From an uncultured Eubacterium sp. (GTDB taxonomy: Bacteria > Bacillota > Clostridia > Lachnospirales > Lachnospiraceae): DNA of 64,000 bases. The position numbers were made by a program, and so were the translations under genes. The stretch spans positions 9,725 to 73,724 of the forward strand of contig CAJTVR010000014.1 of NCBI GenBank assembly GCA_910580075.1, written 5' to 3'. The notes beneath the pieces are model-generated. The model saw only the letters and a list, made by a program, of their open reading frames with translations. It was not told the DNA's origin and did not search any database. Shown piece by piece: positions 9,158 through 18,408 of this stretch. The stretch's first letter is position 1. Every line of letters begins with the position of its first letter.

Positions 9158-9856
9158 ATGAATTGGTTGTATATAGCTGTAATGGGATATATTGTGCTAT
9201 GTGCCGTGCGCGGATATCACAAAGGAATATTAAGAGTCGCTTATTCACTGGCAGCGCTGCTGGTCACAGTTGTATTTGTGGCAGCTGTATCTCCGGCAGT
9301 CAGAAATGTACTTACTGAACAGACCTCCATAGCGGACCAGATTGAAATAAAAAGCGAAGAACTTATAAGAAATCAGATTAACCAGAGATTAGAAGACGGC
9401 ACACTTGCACAGAGCAAAGGCCTTCCCTGGTTTGCAGTCCCGGAATCTGTACGTGACGAACTGGGCAGCGGGACAAAAAAAGTCATAAAAGAAATTTTAA
9501 AATCTCAGAAAATATATGAAAAAATGGCTAAAGCAGTGGCCGAATACTGCGTTTCTACAATTGCGTTCGTTCTTACACTGACAGTCATCCAGATTTTCCT
9601 GTATCTGTTTCGAAAAAAACTGAACTTATTTGCAAGACTTCCGGGCATCAATCTTGCAAACATGATACTTGGATTCTTTGCCGGAGTAGTGAAAGCGTTT
9701 TTTGTAATATGGGTTGTGTTTGCACTCATAAAAACCAGCGAAATTTTACCGGTGAGCGCTGCCCTGATTGAAATGATTGAGGAGAATGCGGTACTGACAG
9801 AACTGTATGAGAAGAATATGGTATTAGAGGGGATGAAGAGATTATCTTTATTATAA
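9158..9856 (+). CDS. CvpA family membrane protein
   Basis: This 232-residue integral membrane protein starts with the CvpA-like pattern of two N-terminal helices around GYHKGILRVAYSLAALL, has an amphipathic middle part, and two more helices (IAFVLTLTVIQIFLYLF and the segment with NMILGFFAGVVKAFFVIWVVF). CvpA-family proteins were first linked to colicin V production; their general role is unclear. It is probably cotranscribed with the DUF5711 gene 7 bases upstream. A palindromic repeat follows directly and may end the transcript. Confidence 0.8.
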   Translation: MNWLYIAVMGYIVLCAVRGYHKGILRVAYSLAALLVTVVFVAAVSPAVRNVLTEQTSIADQIEIKSEELIRNQINQRLEDGTLAQSKGLPWFAVPESVRDELGSGTKKVIKEILKSQKIYEKMAKAVAEYCVSTIAFVLTLTVIQIFLYLFRKKLNLFARLPGINLANMILGFFAGVVKAFFVIWVVFALIKTSEILPVSAALIEMIEENAVLTELYEKNMVLEGMKRLSLL

Positions 9857-9876
9857 TATATGCAGTGGGATTAACC

Positions 9877-9957
9877 GGACGCCGGGCGGAGAAATTTTTT
9901 CCTTTTTCAGTTCCGCCTTCGAACAGAAAAAGGAAAAAATTTCTCTTCCCGGCGTCC
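9877..9957. repeat. Palindromic repeat element, copy 1
   Basis: Arms 9877-9908 and 9926-9957 are complementary at 30 of 32 positions, with a 17-base loop containing TTCCGCCTTCGAACA. A second diverged copy with the same loop sequence lies at 17829-17945. The element has GC-rich ends (GACGCCGGG) and A/T-run inner arms (TTTTTTCCTTTTTC), so it is not a simple terminator. It produces spurious reading frames on both strands. Its repetition suggests a small mobile or REP-like element. Confidence 0.8.
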
Positions 9958-9992
9958 TGATAATTTACATTTTCCAGCTTAGGAGGCTCAGC

Positions 9993-10709
9993 ATGATTAA
10001 AATAGCAGTTTGTGACGATGAACAGACACTGGTATCTGAAAACAGAAAAATTGTGGAACAGTATATGAGGGAGCATAAAGAAGCGGCAGTAATTGAAGAA
10101 TACAGCAGCGGGGAATTTCTGGCGGCAGATATTCAGGAAGGGACATATTTTGATCTGATTCTTCTGGACATAGAAATGCCTCGTAAAAGCGGAATGGAAA
10201 TCACCCCGCAGATAAAAAAATATCTTCCGAATGTACTGATTATCTTTGTTACTTCTCATTTAAAGTATGCGATTGATTCATTTGCTTTATCTATTTTCCG
10301 ATATATTCCCAAGCAGGAATTAAAGCCCCGGCTGGACCAGGCGCTGCATGATGCATTTCATTATATTAATCTGGAAAAAAACGATTTCTACACAATCCAG
10401 ACACATACCCGTCTTGAAAAAATTCTGTTAAAAGATATTTTATACATTGAAAAAAGCGGAAAAAATGCACGGATTGTAACATTCTATAACCAGACAAAGG
10501 TGCGGAAAAGTTTGTCTCAGGTATACGAAGAAATAGACCGGGAGGAATTTATTTATATTGACAGAGGATGCATTGTAAATATCATTCATATCATGCAGAT
10601 AAAAAATGGTGAAGCTGTATTAAAAAACGGCGAATCCAAGGCGGTCAGCCGGTCACATGTCCAGCCGGTCAAAGAGTTAATCGCTGCATTCTGGGGGAAA
10701 GAGCTTTGA
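9993..10709 (+). CDS. LytTR-family response regulator (AgrA-like)
   Basis: The 238-residue protein has an N-terminal receiver domain (KIAVCDDEQ acidic pair; LILLDIEMP with the phosphorylated aspartate; VTSH) and a C-terminal LytTR DNA-binding domain with LEKILLKDILYIE, VRKSLSQVYEEI, FIYIDRGCIVNI and SRSHV. It is the regulator of an AgrC/AgrA-type system with the kinase encoded immediately after, overlapping by 4 bases if the kinase starts at TTG 10706. Likely targets are the neighbouring small membrane protein and ABC exporter genes, but no LytTR repeat pair was found by eye. Confidence 0.9.
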   Translation: MIKIAVCDDEQTLVSENRKIVEQYMREHKEAAVIEEYSSGEFLAADIQEGTYFDLILLDIEMPRKSGMEITPQIKKYLPNVLIIFVTSHLKYAIDSFALSIFRYIPKQELKPRLDQALHDAFHYINLEKNDFYTIQTHTRLEKILLKDILYIEKSGKNARIVTFYNQTKVRKSLSQVYEEIDREEFIYIDRGCIVNIIHIMQIKNGEAVLKNGESKAVSRSHVQPVKELIAAFWGKEL

Positions 10710-12085
10710 ATATGTTAGTCATTACAATAGAAATCCTGGCGACTATTTTAGAGGGGTACATTGGAATCATGTCTGCCGGGCTTGTATTAGAAAGCAGATA
10801 CGGAAACAGGAAACAGCGCCTGTATGCTTTAACAGTATCTGCTTTTCTTTCTGTTTTTGTTACTCTTTTAAATAAAGCAGTGTTGTTTTCTTATGTCACG
10901 ATAGCGTTCGGGATTATCAGCATATCGGCTTCCGTTTGTTTTCTATATAGATGTAAATATGTACATGCATTTATGGTAATCTGTTTTTATTTTATGTGCA
11001 TGAACTATCTTGATTTTCTGGCAATTACGATAACCGGGGCAGTCCTGCAGGACCCGGATTATTCCAGAGCCGTAGTAACTGAATATGGATTTTTAAGAAT
11101 CCGCCAGATGCTGATCTGCAAGGGGCTGCTGGCTGCAGCATATCTGTGTGCCAGACATTTTATAAAAGGGAAATTCAGGCCGGATTCGTGGAAGCACTAT
11201 ATGATGCTTACGATAGCAGGGGGAATCGGAATTATTTATCTGATTGAAAGCTCCATCGAGCAGGTAAATGATACAGACGTAGTGAACTGGCTTGTATTCA
11301 GTATAATAATTTTACTCAGCTGGATTTTAGTGATTTTTTATGAAAAGAGCAGGCATGAAGCAGATATGGTCCGGTTTATGGAAATGCGCAACGCGCTGCT
11401 GGAAGAAAATTACAGGGGATTAAGCGAGGCATATTCTGCAAATGCAAAAGTCTATCATGATTTTAATAACCATATGCATATCCTGCAGCAGTACTTAATA
11501 CACGAAGATACGAAACATGCGCTGGAATATTTGGAGCATATCAGCGGGCCGGTCAAATCTCTGCTGGAACATACCTGGACAGGCAATGAAGTGATTGATG
11601 TGATTATAAACAGCAAGTTAAAAAAGATGGAGGAAAACCGCATTCGGACACGAATCAATGTAGAATTTCCAAACAACAGCGATATTATGCCGGGTGATAT
11701 ATGTACTATACTGGGCAATCTGCTGGATAATGCAATAGAAGCATGCCAGAGAAATAAAAAGCAGGAAAACAAATGGATACATATTACAATCAGAATCGTA
11801 AATGCCATGCTTATTTTTAAAATTGAAAACGGAAACGAGACAGCACCGCAGATTCGAAATAAGCAGATGGTAACATCAAAGGGAGATGAGAGGTTTCACG
11901 GCTGGGGAATCAAAAGTGCGGCTTCGGCGGTTGAAAAATATGAAGGGGTCATGCAGCATACGGCTGAGGAGGACCGGGTGGCGGCAGTTGTAACGCTTAA
12001 TTATAATGTATGCGGCCAGACTATTACCGCTGGAAATGCTCATCCGGACAAAGGGAAAGAGTCTGTGCCGGAAAAGGCCGGCTGA
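10706..12085 (+). CDS. GHKL-type sensor histidine kinase (AgrC-like)
   Basis: The 459-residue protein has about six N-terminal membrane segments and a cytoplasmic kinase half. The phospho-acceptor helix is KVYHDFNNHMHILQQYL, the ATP-binding N box is LGNLLDNAIEAC, and a glycine box GWGIKSAASAVEKYEG follows. This is the AgrC/ComD class that often senses secreted peptides. The start is uncertain: TTG 10706 has GGGGG 8 bases upstream and overlaps the regulator stop, while ATG 10712 is the next candidate. No agrB/agrD-type peptide genes are in the window, so its signal is not known. Confidence 0.88.
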   Translation: MNMLVITIEILATILEGYIGIMSAGLVLESRYGNRKQRLYALTVSAFLSVFVTLLNKAVLFSYVTIAFGIISISASVCFLYRCKYVHAFMVICFYFMCMNYLDFLAITITGAVLQDPDYSRAVVTEYGFLRIRQMLICKGLLAAAYLCARHFIKGKFRPDSWKHYMMLTIAGGIGIIYLIESSIEQVNDTDVVNWLVFSIIILLSWILVIFYEKSRHEADMVRFMEMRNALLEENYRGLSEAYSANAKVYHDFNNHMHILQQYLIHEDTKHALEYLEHISGPVKSLLEHTWTGNEVIDVIINSKLKKMEENRIRTRINVEFPNNSDIMPGDICTILGNLLDNAIEACQRNKKQENKWIHITIRIVNAMLIFKIENGNETAPQIRNKQMVTSKGDERFHGWGIKSAASAVEKYEGVMQHTAEEDRVAAVVTLNYNVCGQTITAGNAHPDKGKESVPEKAG

Positions 12086-12198
12086 TGGAGGACATTTACC
12101 GGCCGAATAGGGACAAAAGGGATCAAGGGGCATTTTTTCATGTATGATATGACTGTCAGTAAAGTTCAGAGAATAAAAAGAGCCGGGAGGATGTTATT

Positions 12199-12366
12199 AT
12201 GAGTGAAAAACAAAGATTATATGTAAGAATTTTATCGGCAGTCATATTCGCAGCAGGAGGAGCAGTATATCTGGCAGCAGGAGAGCGGATTTATGCAGCG
12301 GCTTTTCTTACAGCCGGCATCGCTTTTGGATACGGGGCGCTAAAGGAGATTAGGAATAAAAAATAG
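12199..12366 (+). CDS. Small 55-residue membrane protein
   Basis: ATG 12199 follows GGGAGG by 8 bases and gives 55 codons ending at TAG 12364. The protein has a short charged N-terminus (MSEKQRLYVR), two hydrophobic stretches (ILSAVIFAAGGAVYLAAG and IYAAAFLTAGIAFGYGAL) and a basic tail (KEIRNKK), so it is probably a two-helix membrane protein. It sits 12 bases before an ABC transporter ATPase gene with its own ribosome site. I do not recognise a family. It may be an exporter accessory or immunity-type protein; this is inference from position only. Confidence 0.7.
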   Translation: MSEKQRLYVRILSAVIFAAGGAVYLAAGERIYAAAFLTAGIAFGYGALKEIRNKK

Positions 12367-12378
12367 GGAGGGACGCGG

Positions 12379-13122
12379 ATGTTAGAGTTCAAAAATCTTT
12401 CTGTATGGTATACCAGGAAGGCGGCCCGCATAGAAAGCGTTTCGCACAGCTGCATAAGATATGAGGATCAAAAAATTATTATCAGGAATGCGGATTTTGG
12501 GATTGGCTCACACAGTGTGACCGGACTGCTGGGAATCAACGGAGCGGGAAAGACGACGTTAATAAATACGGTCAGCGGGATTCATGAAATGTATCGTGCA
12601 GGATGTATTTTATTTCAGGATCATGAAATTACGCCGGCAGATGATGAGTTTCGTCTGCAGAGGTATACAGTATTTACGGATAGCCAGGCATTCCAATACT
12701 GGACATTCTGCGAATACAAAGATTATATAGAAAAAGTCTATCAAAAGAAAGCAGATGCAGAATACCTGGAATACCTCATCCAGGGATTCCGGTTTGAAGA
12801 GTATCAGAACCAGTATATAAAAAACCTTTCGACCGGAAATAAAAAGAAAGTGTTTCTGATTGCAGGATTTGCTTTACAGCTGCCGCTGCTGATTTTAGAT
12901 GAACCGCTGGACGGACTGGATTTTGACTCGGCAGAGTTTTTATATCAGGCATTGAGAGAGCATAAAAAGTATGGGAGCGTCTTTATGAGTTCGCATATTG
13001 CAGAAAGTTTTGAAAGAACATGTGATAAAGTACTGCTTTTGGATCAGGGCAGAATAAGCAGCAGAGCTGTCACAGAGCATACAGATATTCGAAAGGAATT
13101 AAAGGAGTGGCTGAATGAGTGA
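12379..13122 (+). CDS. ABC transporter ATP-binding protein
   Basis: The 247-residue ATPase has Walker A GINGAGKTT, a variant signature LSTGNKKK in place of LSGGQ, Walker B LLILDEPLDGLD and an H-loop SSHI. It lacks a membrane domain; the partner permease is the next gene, overlapping by 8 bases. It has the form of ATPases in bacteriocin, lantibiotic-immunity or drug export pairs. The cargo cannot be told from sequence. Its N-terminal 30 residues include an unusual insertion (TRKAARIESVSHS) before the first strand pair. Confidence 0.9.
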   Translation: MLEFKNLSVWYTRKAARIESVSHSCIRYEDQKIIIRNADFGIGSHSVTGLLGINGAGKTTLINTVSGIHEMYRAGCILFQDHEITPADDEFRLQRYTVFTDSQAFQYWTFCEYKDYIEKVYQKKADAEYLEYLIQGFRFEEYQNQYIKNLSTGNKKKVFLIAGFALQLPLLILDEPLDGLDFDSAEFLYQALREHKKYGSVFMSSHIAESFERTCDKVLLLDQGRISSRAVTEHTDIRKELKEWLNE

Positions 13123-14254
13123 AATCAAACTGTTTTTGCGGGATTTTATCACTCCGGCAAAGATAAAAAGATATGTGGGATACGTGTTTGTGTTTGCTGT
13201 TTTTATTCAGATTTTCTTCCAGGACCAGGCAGTTTTCCGCCTCAGCGGTTCTGCCGGAAGCATGATCGGATACGGGATGGCATTTACTTCAGCAGTTTAT
13301 GTGACACATACGTATCCGGTTTTTGAAAATATCGGGTTTTATCTGGCGCTGCCGGTGAAAAAATGGAAAATGTACGGCGCATACTTTGCAGCCCTGTGGA
13401 TATGCACACTCCTTCAGAGGATATCGTTTGCAGTCCCTGTCGTTGTAAAATTCAGCACCCATGCAGCGGAAAATCTGCTTCTTCTTATTTTAAATTCAGG
13501 AACTGCAGTGCTTTTGAGTATCGGTCTGCTGCTGGCTGAAAATTCTAAAAAATGGGGAACCCTGATCTGGAATCTGGTGCTGGCGGCTGCGCTGCCTGCC
13601 GCAGGATATCTGGATCTGCAGTCCGGATACCAGGCAGTGCTGTCAGTCTGCATAGCAGCCGGCGCTGCTGCCAGTTTCCGCAGTATGAAAATAACAGATC
13701 TGATGATCATACATGAACCAAAGAAAAACAGGCCGGGAAAATGTGCTGCTAATTATTTTTACAGGGTGGCTGTGACAGAAAAAATATATCTGGCCAATAC
13801 GGCATGTATCATTGTATTTCTCATAGTTTTGTGTATGATAAGCAGGGAAAACCAGGTCATGATGAATCTGGTCTGGTGTACCGGTGCTGTAAATACGCCT
13901 TTTCTGACAATGATATCGGCTGATTTACAGACATCACGCCATATCGATATGCTTCCTGCAAAGAAAAACAGTATTTATAAGCAGTATTTTATATTTCTGC
14001 TGAGTTATTTCCTGATGATCAATAGCATTATTCTGCTGGCAAAATATATGATCTTTCAAGAACTTATGTACCGGGATGTGTTCTTAGCACTGCTGTCAGC
14101 ACCTTTTGAAACAGCTCTGGCCGGAATGCTGGAAAGAAAACGCAGAATAACGGGGTGGCAGACGAAGCAGGAATTATGGAAAAATCCGAGAAAGTATGTG
14201 CTGCCGCTGGCAGTATTTATAGGAGTTTCTGTTTATTATTCTGCTGGAATATAA
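13115..14254 (+). CDS. ABC transporter permease
   Basis: The 379-residue protein has around eight to ten hydrophobic segments and no recognisable enzymatic motif. It overlaps the end of the ABC ATPase gene, so the pair almost certainly forms one transporter. Family placement below 'ABC-2-like permease' is not possible from sequence alone. With the AgrA/AgrC-like pair upstream, a regulated export or immunity function is plausible. Confidence 0.75.
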   Translation: MSEIKLFLRDFITPAKIKRYVGYVFVFAVFIQIFFQDQAVFRLSGSAGSMIGYGMAFTSAVYVTHTYPVFENIGFYLALPVKKWKMYGAYFAALWICTLLQRISFAVPVVVKFSTHAAENLLLLILNSGTAVLLSIGLLLAENSKKWGTLIWNLVLAAALPAAGYLDLQSGYQAVLSVCIAAGAAASFRSMKITDLMIIHEPKKNRPGKCAANYFYRVAVTEKIYLANTACIIVFLIVLCMISRENQVMMNLVWCTGAVNTPFLTMISADLQTSRHIDMLPAKKNSIYKQYFIFLLSYFLMINSIILLAKYMIFQELMYRDVFLALLSAPFETALAGMLERKRRITGWQTKQELWKNPRKYVLPLAVFIGVSVYYSAGI

Positions 14255-14379
14255 GAAAAATGCGGATTCTGTAAGATACGAGGAATATTAGAAAAATTCA
14301 GGTAGGATTCTATTGTATGTAAAGCTGAGATGTGGTGAGCCATAAGACAGATATAAAAAAATGCAGAACATGTTTAGAG

Positions 14380-14476
14380 GGGGCTGTCGCACTAAGTAAA
14401 ATATATACAAGATATAGTATAAAGAATGGTTTAAACCAGCCATATCTTGTATCCATTTTCTTAATGCGAAAGCTCC
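14380..14476. repeat. Imperfect long inverted repeat between convergent genes (MITE-like)
   Basis: The 36-base left arm (14380-14415) and 35-base right arm (14442-14476) pair with one bulge and a few mismatches around a 26-base loop. The outer part GGGGCTGTCGCACTAAG resembles terminal repeats of insertion sequences, and the inner part ATACAAGATAT pairs perfectly. It lies between the plus-strand permease and the minus-strand CAP gene and may serve as a bidirectional terminator. No transposase is present. Confidence 0.6.
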
Positions 14477-14516
14477 TCTTCAATAATAGATCACCGGACA
14501 AACCTGATCCAAATAT

Positions 14517-16346
14517 TTATTTCTTCAGTTTAAGCTTTTTCACATTGCTCCAAGGCCCGTAATGTTTTACGCCGTCTACTTTCTGGAATGTTCTTACTCT
14601 TACATAGTAAGTAGTACCTTTTTTCAGTCCGGTAATTGTCTTGGAATCTGTAAAAACACCTGCATTTTTCAGCTTGGTTTTGCTGGCTGGAAATTTGCTT
14701 GAGGTAGAATAAGAAATCTGGTATCCGTCACCGTAAGCATCCCATGCCCATGCAGCTTTTAATTTGCCTTTTCCTGTATTTTTCAGACTTTTCAGTTTTA
14801 CTTTTTCTACGCTTACAGGCTCATTCGATTCATCAGGGTCCGGTTCGCTGATGTCAATATTGCTGTAATCGTTATTTCCGGTACTTCCTCCAGGATTCGC
14901 AGTTCCGCCGCCTGTAGTGCCTGAGCTTCCGGGATTTGTGCCTGGCACGGACGGATTCTGTGTCAGATAAGTCCAGTGTGCATAAACACTGCTGTTGGTA
15001 TTAAATACAGTAGTGGATGTAACCTGGGTGCCGCCGCTTGCTGCAGTATACCAGCCGTCAAATCTGTAATTTTCACGGCGGGCATTTGGAAGAGATGAAA
15101 GTCTCTGGTTTACAGTAATGTATGACGAAAGTCCGTCAACGGTCCCTCCGTTTCCATAGAAGGTAACGGTAAATTCGGAAGCCTTTTTCGTTGTAAAAGA
15201 TCCGGTCAGTGATTCGATTCTGTCACTGTCTGTAGTGTAATATAATTTAAAATAATAGGTTGTATCAGGCGTCAGTCCGGTTAATGGAATCGTAAGCACA
15301 GAAGTCGTAGCATAACTGTTCATCACCCGGGTATCCGGCATGTAAGAACTGGAAGTGCCAAGCGTGATGCCGTAAGTCCTGACATAACGGAACGGAATGG
15401 TGGCTGTAACGGTAGCAGTGGTATCTGTAACTTCCGTAGCAGTAAAATTTGTAAAGGTAGAAGAATACGTCGATTCCCACTGTGCATACAATGGCGTATC
15501 GTTATAAAATACGGTACTGGATGTTACGAGATTTCCGCCTGAAGGCTGCGTATACCATCCCTTAAACGTATAGCCGTTTTTCCATACATTCGGAAAACTG
15601 GTAAGTCTCTGATTTACGGTAGTCTGTCGGGTATTTTCGTTCGAATTACTGTAATCGGAATAAAAAGTAATTGTATATTCCCTGTAGCCGGAACCATTTC
15701 CAGAGCTGCCAGGAGTATAGGACGAAAGCGTTTCGATATTTACAGTCTGTCTGTTATTATTTGCCGCTGTAGGAGCCGTATTTGGGAATACAGCATAACC
15801 AAACTCCTGTACCCAGTAATGCCTTCCGTTGTAAGAAACATGCCCGATCCCAATCGCATTAAACGATTCACCAAGCATATTGCGCCGGTGTCCCTGCCCT
15901 GAATACTGTTCGTTTGTTTCTTTCCATCCCTCAAATGCCGCAGAAGCTGTCGGATAGCCGGATGCAATATTCTCGCCTTTATAACTGTAAGTATTGGAAC
16001 TTCCGTAAGCTGTAAAACAGTCTGTGCCGTTTGGCCTTGTATGGCTGAAAGAAATAGCAATTTCAGCAGCCCGCAGCATGGCAATTCTTTCCAGTTCATA
16101 ATCATACTGAAGATATGATAAATTGGAATAATTAACCCGTTCCGAGTTCGACTGGTTCCATGCCCAGGCTTCCGATGGATTTGTGCGGAATGAATTCACC
16201 ATTTGCAGCATATCCCTTGCTTCTGACTGTCCGTACTGCAGGTCAATGCCAATCGTTGTGGTTGCCTTTGCAGACTGCGGGGATACACAGAAGCAGAGGA
16301 AGAATGTGCACAGAAAGATACTTGTGATGTGTAGAAATTTTTTCAT
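14517..16346 (-). CDS. Secreted CAP-domain protein with two InlB/Flg_new repeats and fibronectin-like domains
   Basis: The 609-residue protein starts with a signal peptide (hydrophobic LHITSIFLCTFFLCFCV, cleavage near QSAKA). A CAP/SCP domain follows at about 40-190, with SFSHTRPNG, YKGENIASG, GHRRNMLGE and the WVQEFGYA strand. Two repeats of the Listeria-Bacteroides type follow, each with VNQRLxSxPN, GWYT and an ending YAxW, separated by a fibronectin III-like module (TEVTDTTATVTATI...GLTPDTTYYFKLYYT). A Ser/Gly/Pro linker and a C-terminal fibronectin-like module end the protein. There is no LPXTG anchor. CAP proteins are secreted with varied functions; adhesion or surface interaction is likely. 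GCGAGGAAAA precedes the ATG. Confidence 0.85.
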   Translation of the reverse strand: MKKFLHITSIFLCTFFLCFCVSPQSAKATTTIGIDLQYGQSEARDMLQMVNSFRTNPSEAWAWNQSNSERVNYSNLSYLQYDYELERIAMLRAAEIAISFSHTRPNGTDCFTAYGSSNTYSYKGENIASGYPTASAAFEGWKETNEQYSGQGHRRNMLGESFNAIGIGHVSYNGRHYWVQEFGYAVFPNTAPTAANNNRQTVNIETLSSYTPGSSGNGSGYREYTITFYSDYSNSNENTRQTTVNQRLTSFPNVWKNGYTFKGWYTQPSGGNLVTSSTVFYNDTPLYAQWESTYSSTFTNFTATEVTDTTATVTATIPFRYVRTYGITLGTSSSYMPDTRVMNSYATTSVLTIPLTGLTPDTTYYFKLYYTTDSDRIESLTGSFTTKKASEFTVTFYGNGGTVDGLSSYITVNQRLSSLPNARRENYRFDGWYTAASGGTQVTSTTVFNTNSSVYAHWTYLTQNPSVPGTNPGSSGTTGGGTANPGGSTGNNDYSNIDISEPDPDESNEPVSVEKVKLKSLKNTGKGKLKAAWAWDAYGDGYQISYSTSSKFPASKTKLKNAGVFTDSKTITGLKKGTTYYVRVRTFQKVDGVKHYGPWSNVKKLKLKK

Positions 16347-16457
16347 AGGGTTTTCCTCGCTTTCTTGTTTGATATATCCAGGATACCATATATATTTTGG
16401 GGAATCAATGCCGGATTCATGAATGAAATGACTAATTCACGCAGCGTGTTCCTGCCA

Positions 16458-16486
16458 TTGACATTTAGAAAAAAGCGTAGCAAAAT
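16458..16486 (+). promoter_or_regulatory. Possible sigma-A promoter for the ATPase pseudogene
   Basis: TTGACA (16458-16463) and CAAAAT (16481-16486) are 17 bases apart. GGAGGAACAATAAC precedes the pseudogene ATG at 16565. The -10 box is weak. Confidence 0.4.
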
Positions 16487-16564
16487 GAGAAAAACAAATA
16501 TTCCTGTACACAGGATACAAATGCCGGCCGGGGAATATTCAAAGAGATTCGGAGGAACAATAAC

Positions 16565-17818
16565 ATGGAGAAGATAAGGCGGTGCTTTAATACAGAAGGG
16601 ACATGCCGTCCTGAATGCCACTACATGGTAAATATAGATGACAGACTGAAATATATCAGACAGTTTTTTGTAGACAGGGGGAAATATTTTGCCGTTAACA
16701 GAGGAAGGCAGTATGGAAAGACAACCATGCTCCAGCTGCTGGCCAGTGAACTGAAAGAAGAATATATCGTTATATTTATGGATTTTCAGTAAATAAGTAC
16801 AGCAGATTTTAGCGATGAAGCATCGTTTGCAAAAGTTTTTGCCAGAATATTTGTAAGGTCATCCCAGGAGCAGGACGGTGCAGCAGACCTGACAGATCCT
16901 GTCAGTGATTTTGCTCAAAAAGAAAAAAACTGTACGCTGCAGGAACTGTTTTCAAGGCTCAGCGAAGGATGTGCGAACGCTTCCAGGAAAGCAGTTCTGA
17001 TCATAGATGAAACAGACAGTGCTGGAAATAATCAGGTGTTTTTAGATTTTCTGGCAATGCTTCGTACTTATTATCTCAGCCGGGAGCGGCAGCCGGTATT
17101 CCGGTCGGTAATTCTGGCTGGAGTATATGATATTAAAAATTTAAAACTGAAAATAAGGCCTGATGAACAGCATCAGTATAACAGTCCGTGGAATATAGCA
17201 GCTGATTTTGATGTGGACATGAGCTTTTCACCGAAGCAGATTGCCGGTATGTTAGAAGAATATGAGACAGACTGCCAGACAGGAATGAACGTAAGCGAAG
17301 CTGCAGAGGAAATCTATCAGTATACATCAGGATATCCGTACCTTGTTTCAGCAGTCTGCAGATTTCTTGATGAAAAAGTACCCGGCATTATGTAGGAAAG
17401 ATCAGCAGAAAGCATATCAGAAAAAATCCCGGCCAGTGATATGAAAAATGTATGGACAAAACAGGGAATTGCCAGGGTGGTTAAAATGCTGTTAGAAGAA
17501 AGACGTCCGATTTTTGAGAGCATGACAAGACAGCTTACAGAGTATCCGGAAATGAGACAAATGCTGCATGCCATTTTGTTTCAGGGAAAACAAATCACAT
17601 ATAATCCGTATCATCCGCTGATTCATCTGGCAGCTATGTTTGGATATGTAGTAAATAAAGAATCTGCAATTCAGATCTCAAACCGTATTTTTGAAATCTG
17701 TCTGTACAACCTGTTTCTTTCAGAGGAAGAGATATCAAATGTTTTATATGAAGAAGCTCAGGGAAGAAGGAAGGAGTTCGTAAAAAACGGAAAACTGGAT
17801 ATGGAATTTATAATCTGA
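16565..17818 (+). pseudogene. AAA ATPase (AAA-ATPase_like type), degraded by two in-frame stops
   Basis: One frame carries a continuous protein broken by TAA at 16790 and TAG at 17393. The first part has Walker A GRQYGKTTML and IVIFMDFQ. The middle part has the Walker B-like AVLIIDETDSAG and the VILAGVYDIKNLKLKIRPD segment. The third part runs to NGKLDMEFII. The family, common in gut Firmicutes, normally continues with a PD-(D/E)XK-type C-terminal domain; that part is missing and the coding match stops exactly where the palindromic repeat at 17829 begins. Loss of the end and two stops make it non-functional. Each piece remains readable, so decay looks recent. Confidence 0.85.
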
Positions 17819-17828
17819 TGCCCTGGCG

Positions 17829-17945
17829 TTTTGGTATAGGTTATCCGTACGCCAGGCGGATAAACTTTTTCCTTTTTTTGTTCCGCCTCCGAACAGAAAA
17901 AGGAAAACATTTCTCTGCCTGGCGTTCGGGAATCCCATACCTGAA
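17829..17945. repeat. Palindromic repeat element, copy 2
   Basis: Inner arms 17845-17880 and 17896-17930 flank a loop with TTCCGCCTCCGAACA, nearly the same as in copy 1 (9877-9957). The arms extend outward to about 17829 and 17945 with lower match (TTTTGGTATAGG against CCCATACCTGAA). The left edge abuts the end of the ATPase pseudogene, suggesting insertion there. It sits just before the flagellar promoter. Confidence 0.75.
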
Positions 17946-17974
17946 CACAATTTTTAACAAAATTAGAAAAACAG

Positions 17975-18002
17975 CTAACAAAATCCCGAAAACATCCGAT
18001 AA
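17975..18002 (+). promoter_or_regulatory. Sigma-28 promoter of the late flagellar operon
   Basis: CTAAC (17975-17979) and CCGATAA (17996-18002), 16 bases apart, fit the flagellar sigma-28 pattern, about 100 bases before flgM. The -35 box is one base from TAAA. Confidence 0.65.
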
Positions 18003-18103
18003 ACAAGTTATAGAACTTCACAAAGCAATGAAACTATTGCATACAGAGTGTTGTTTTCTAAAATATATTTTCAGGGATGAGACAATGAAAGGAGATGCCT
18101 ATT

Positions 18104-18382
18104 ATGCGTATAGATGCTTATAACCAGATCGCTACCTTATACAATACGACAAAGCCGTCCAAGGCAAAGAGTACAGCAGAAATCACCTCTGCACGTGATC
18201 AGGTTCAGATCTCAAGAGCAGGGAGAGACTATCAAATCGCAAAACAGGCAGTCGCAGCAGCTTCGGATATCAGGGAAGATAAAGTTGCAGAGCTTAAATC
18301 AAGCATAAAGTCTGGAAACTATGACGTTGATACTGGAGATTTTGCGAGCAGGTTATTAGCCAGTTATTACGCGGCTAATTAA
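18104..18382 (+). CDS. flgM: Anti-sigma-28 factor FlgM
   Basis: The 92-residue protein has the FlgM C-terminal pattern DQVQISRAGRDYQIAKQAV and a tail with VAELKSSIKSGNYDVDTGDFASRLL, which binds sigma-28. It holds sigma-28 inactive until the hook is complete and it is exported. I start at ATG 18104, preceded by AAAGGAG at proper spacing; ATG 18095 lies too close to that site. It is the first gene of the late operon under a sigma-28 promoter, so it limits its own expression. Confidence 0.9.
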   Translation: MRIDAYNQIATLYNTTKPSKAKSTAEITSARDQVQISRAGRDYQIAKQAVAAASDIREDKVAELKSSIKSGNYDVDTGDFASRLLASYYAAN

Positions 18383-18408
18383 AAAGTAAAGAAATGCGAG
18401 GATAAAAA

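Noticed and set aside
17818..18123. Open frame of 101 codons running through the palindromic repeat into the flgM leader
   Set aside because: It has no ribosome site, its sequence is that of the repeat, and related frames appear on both strands of both repeat copies.
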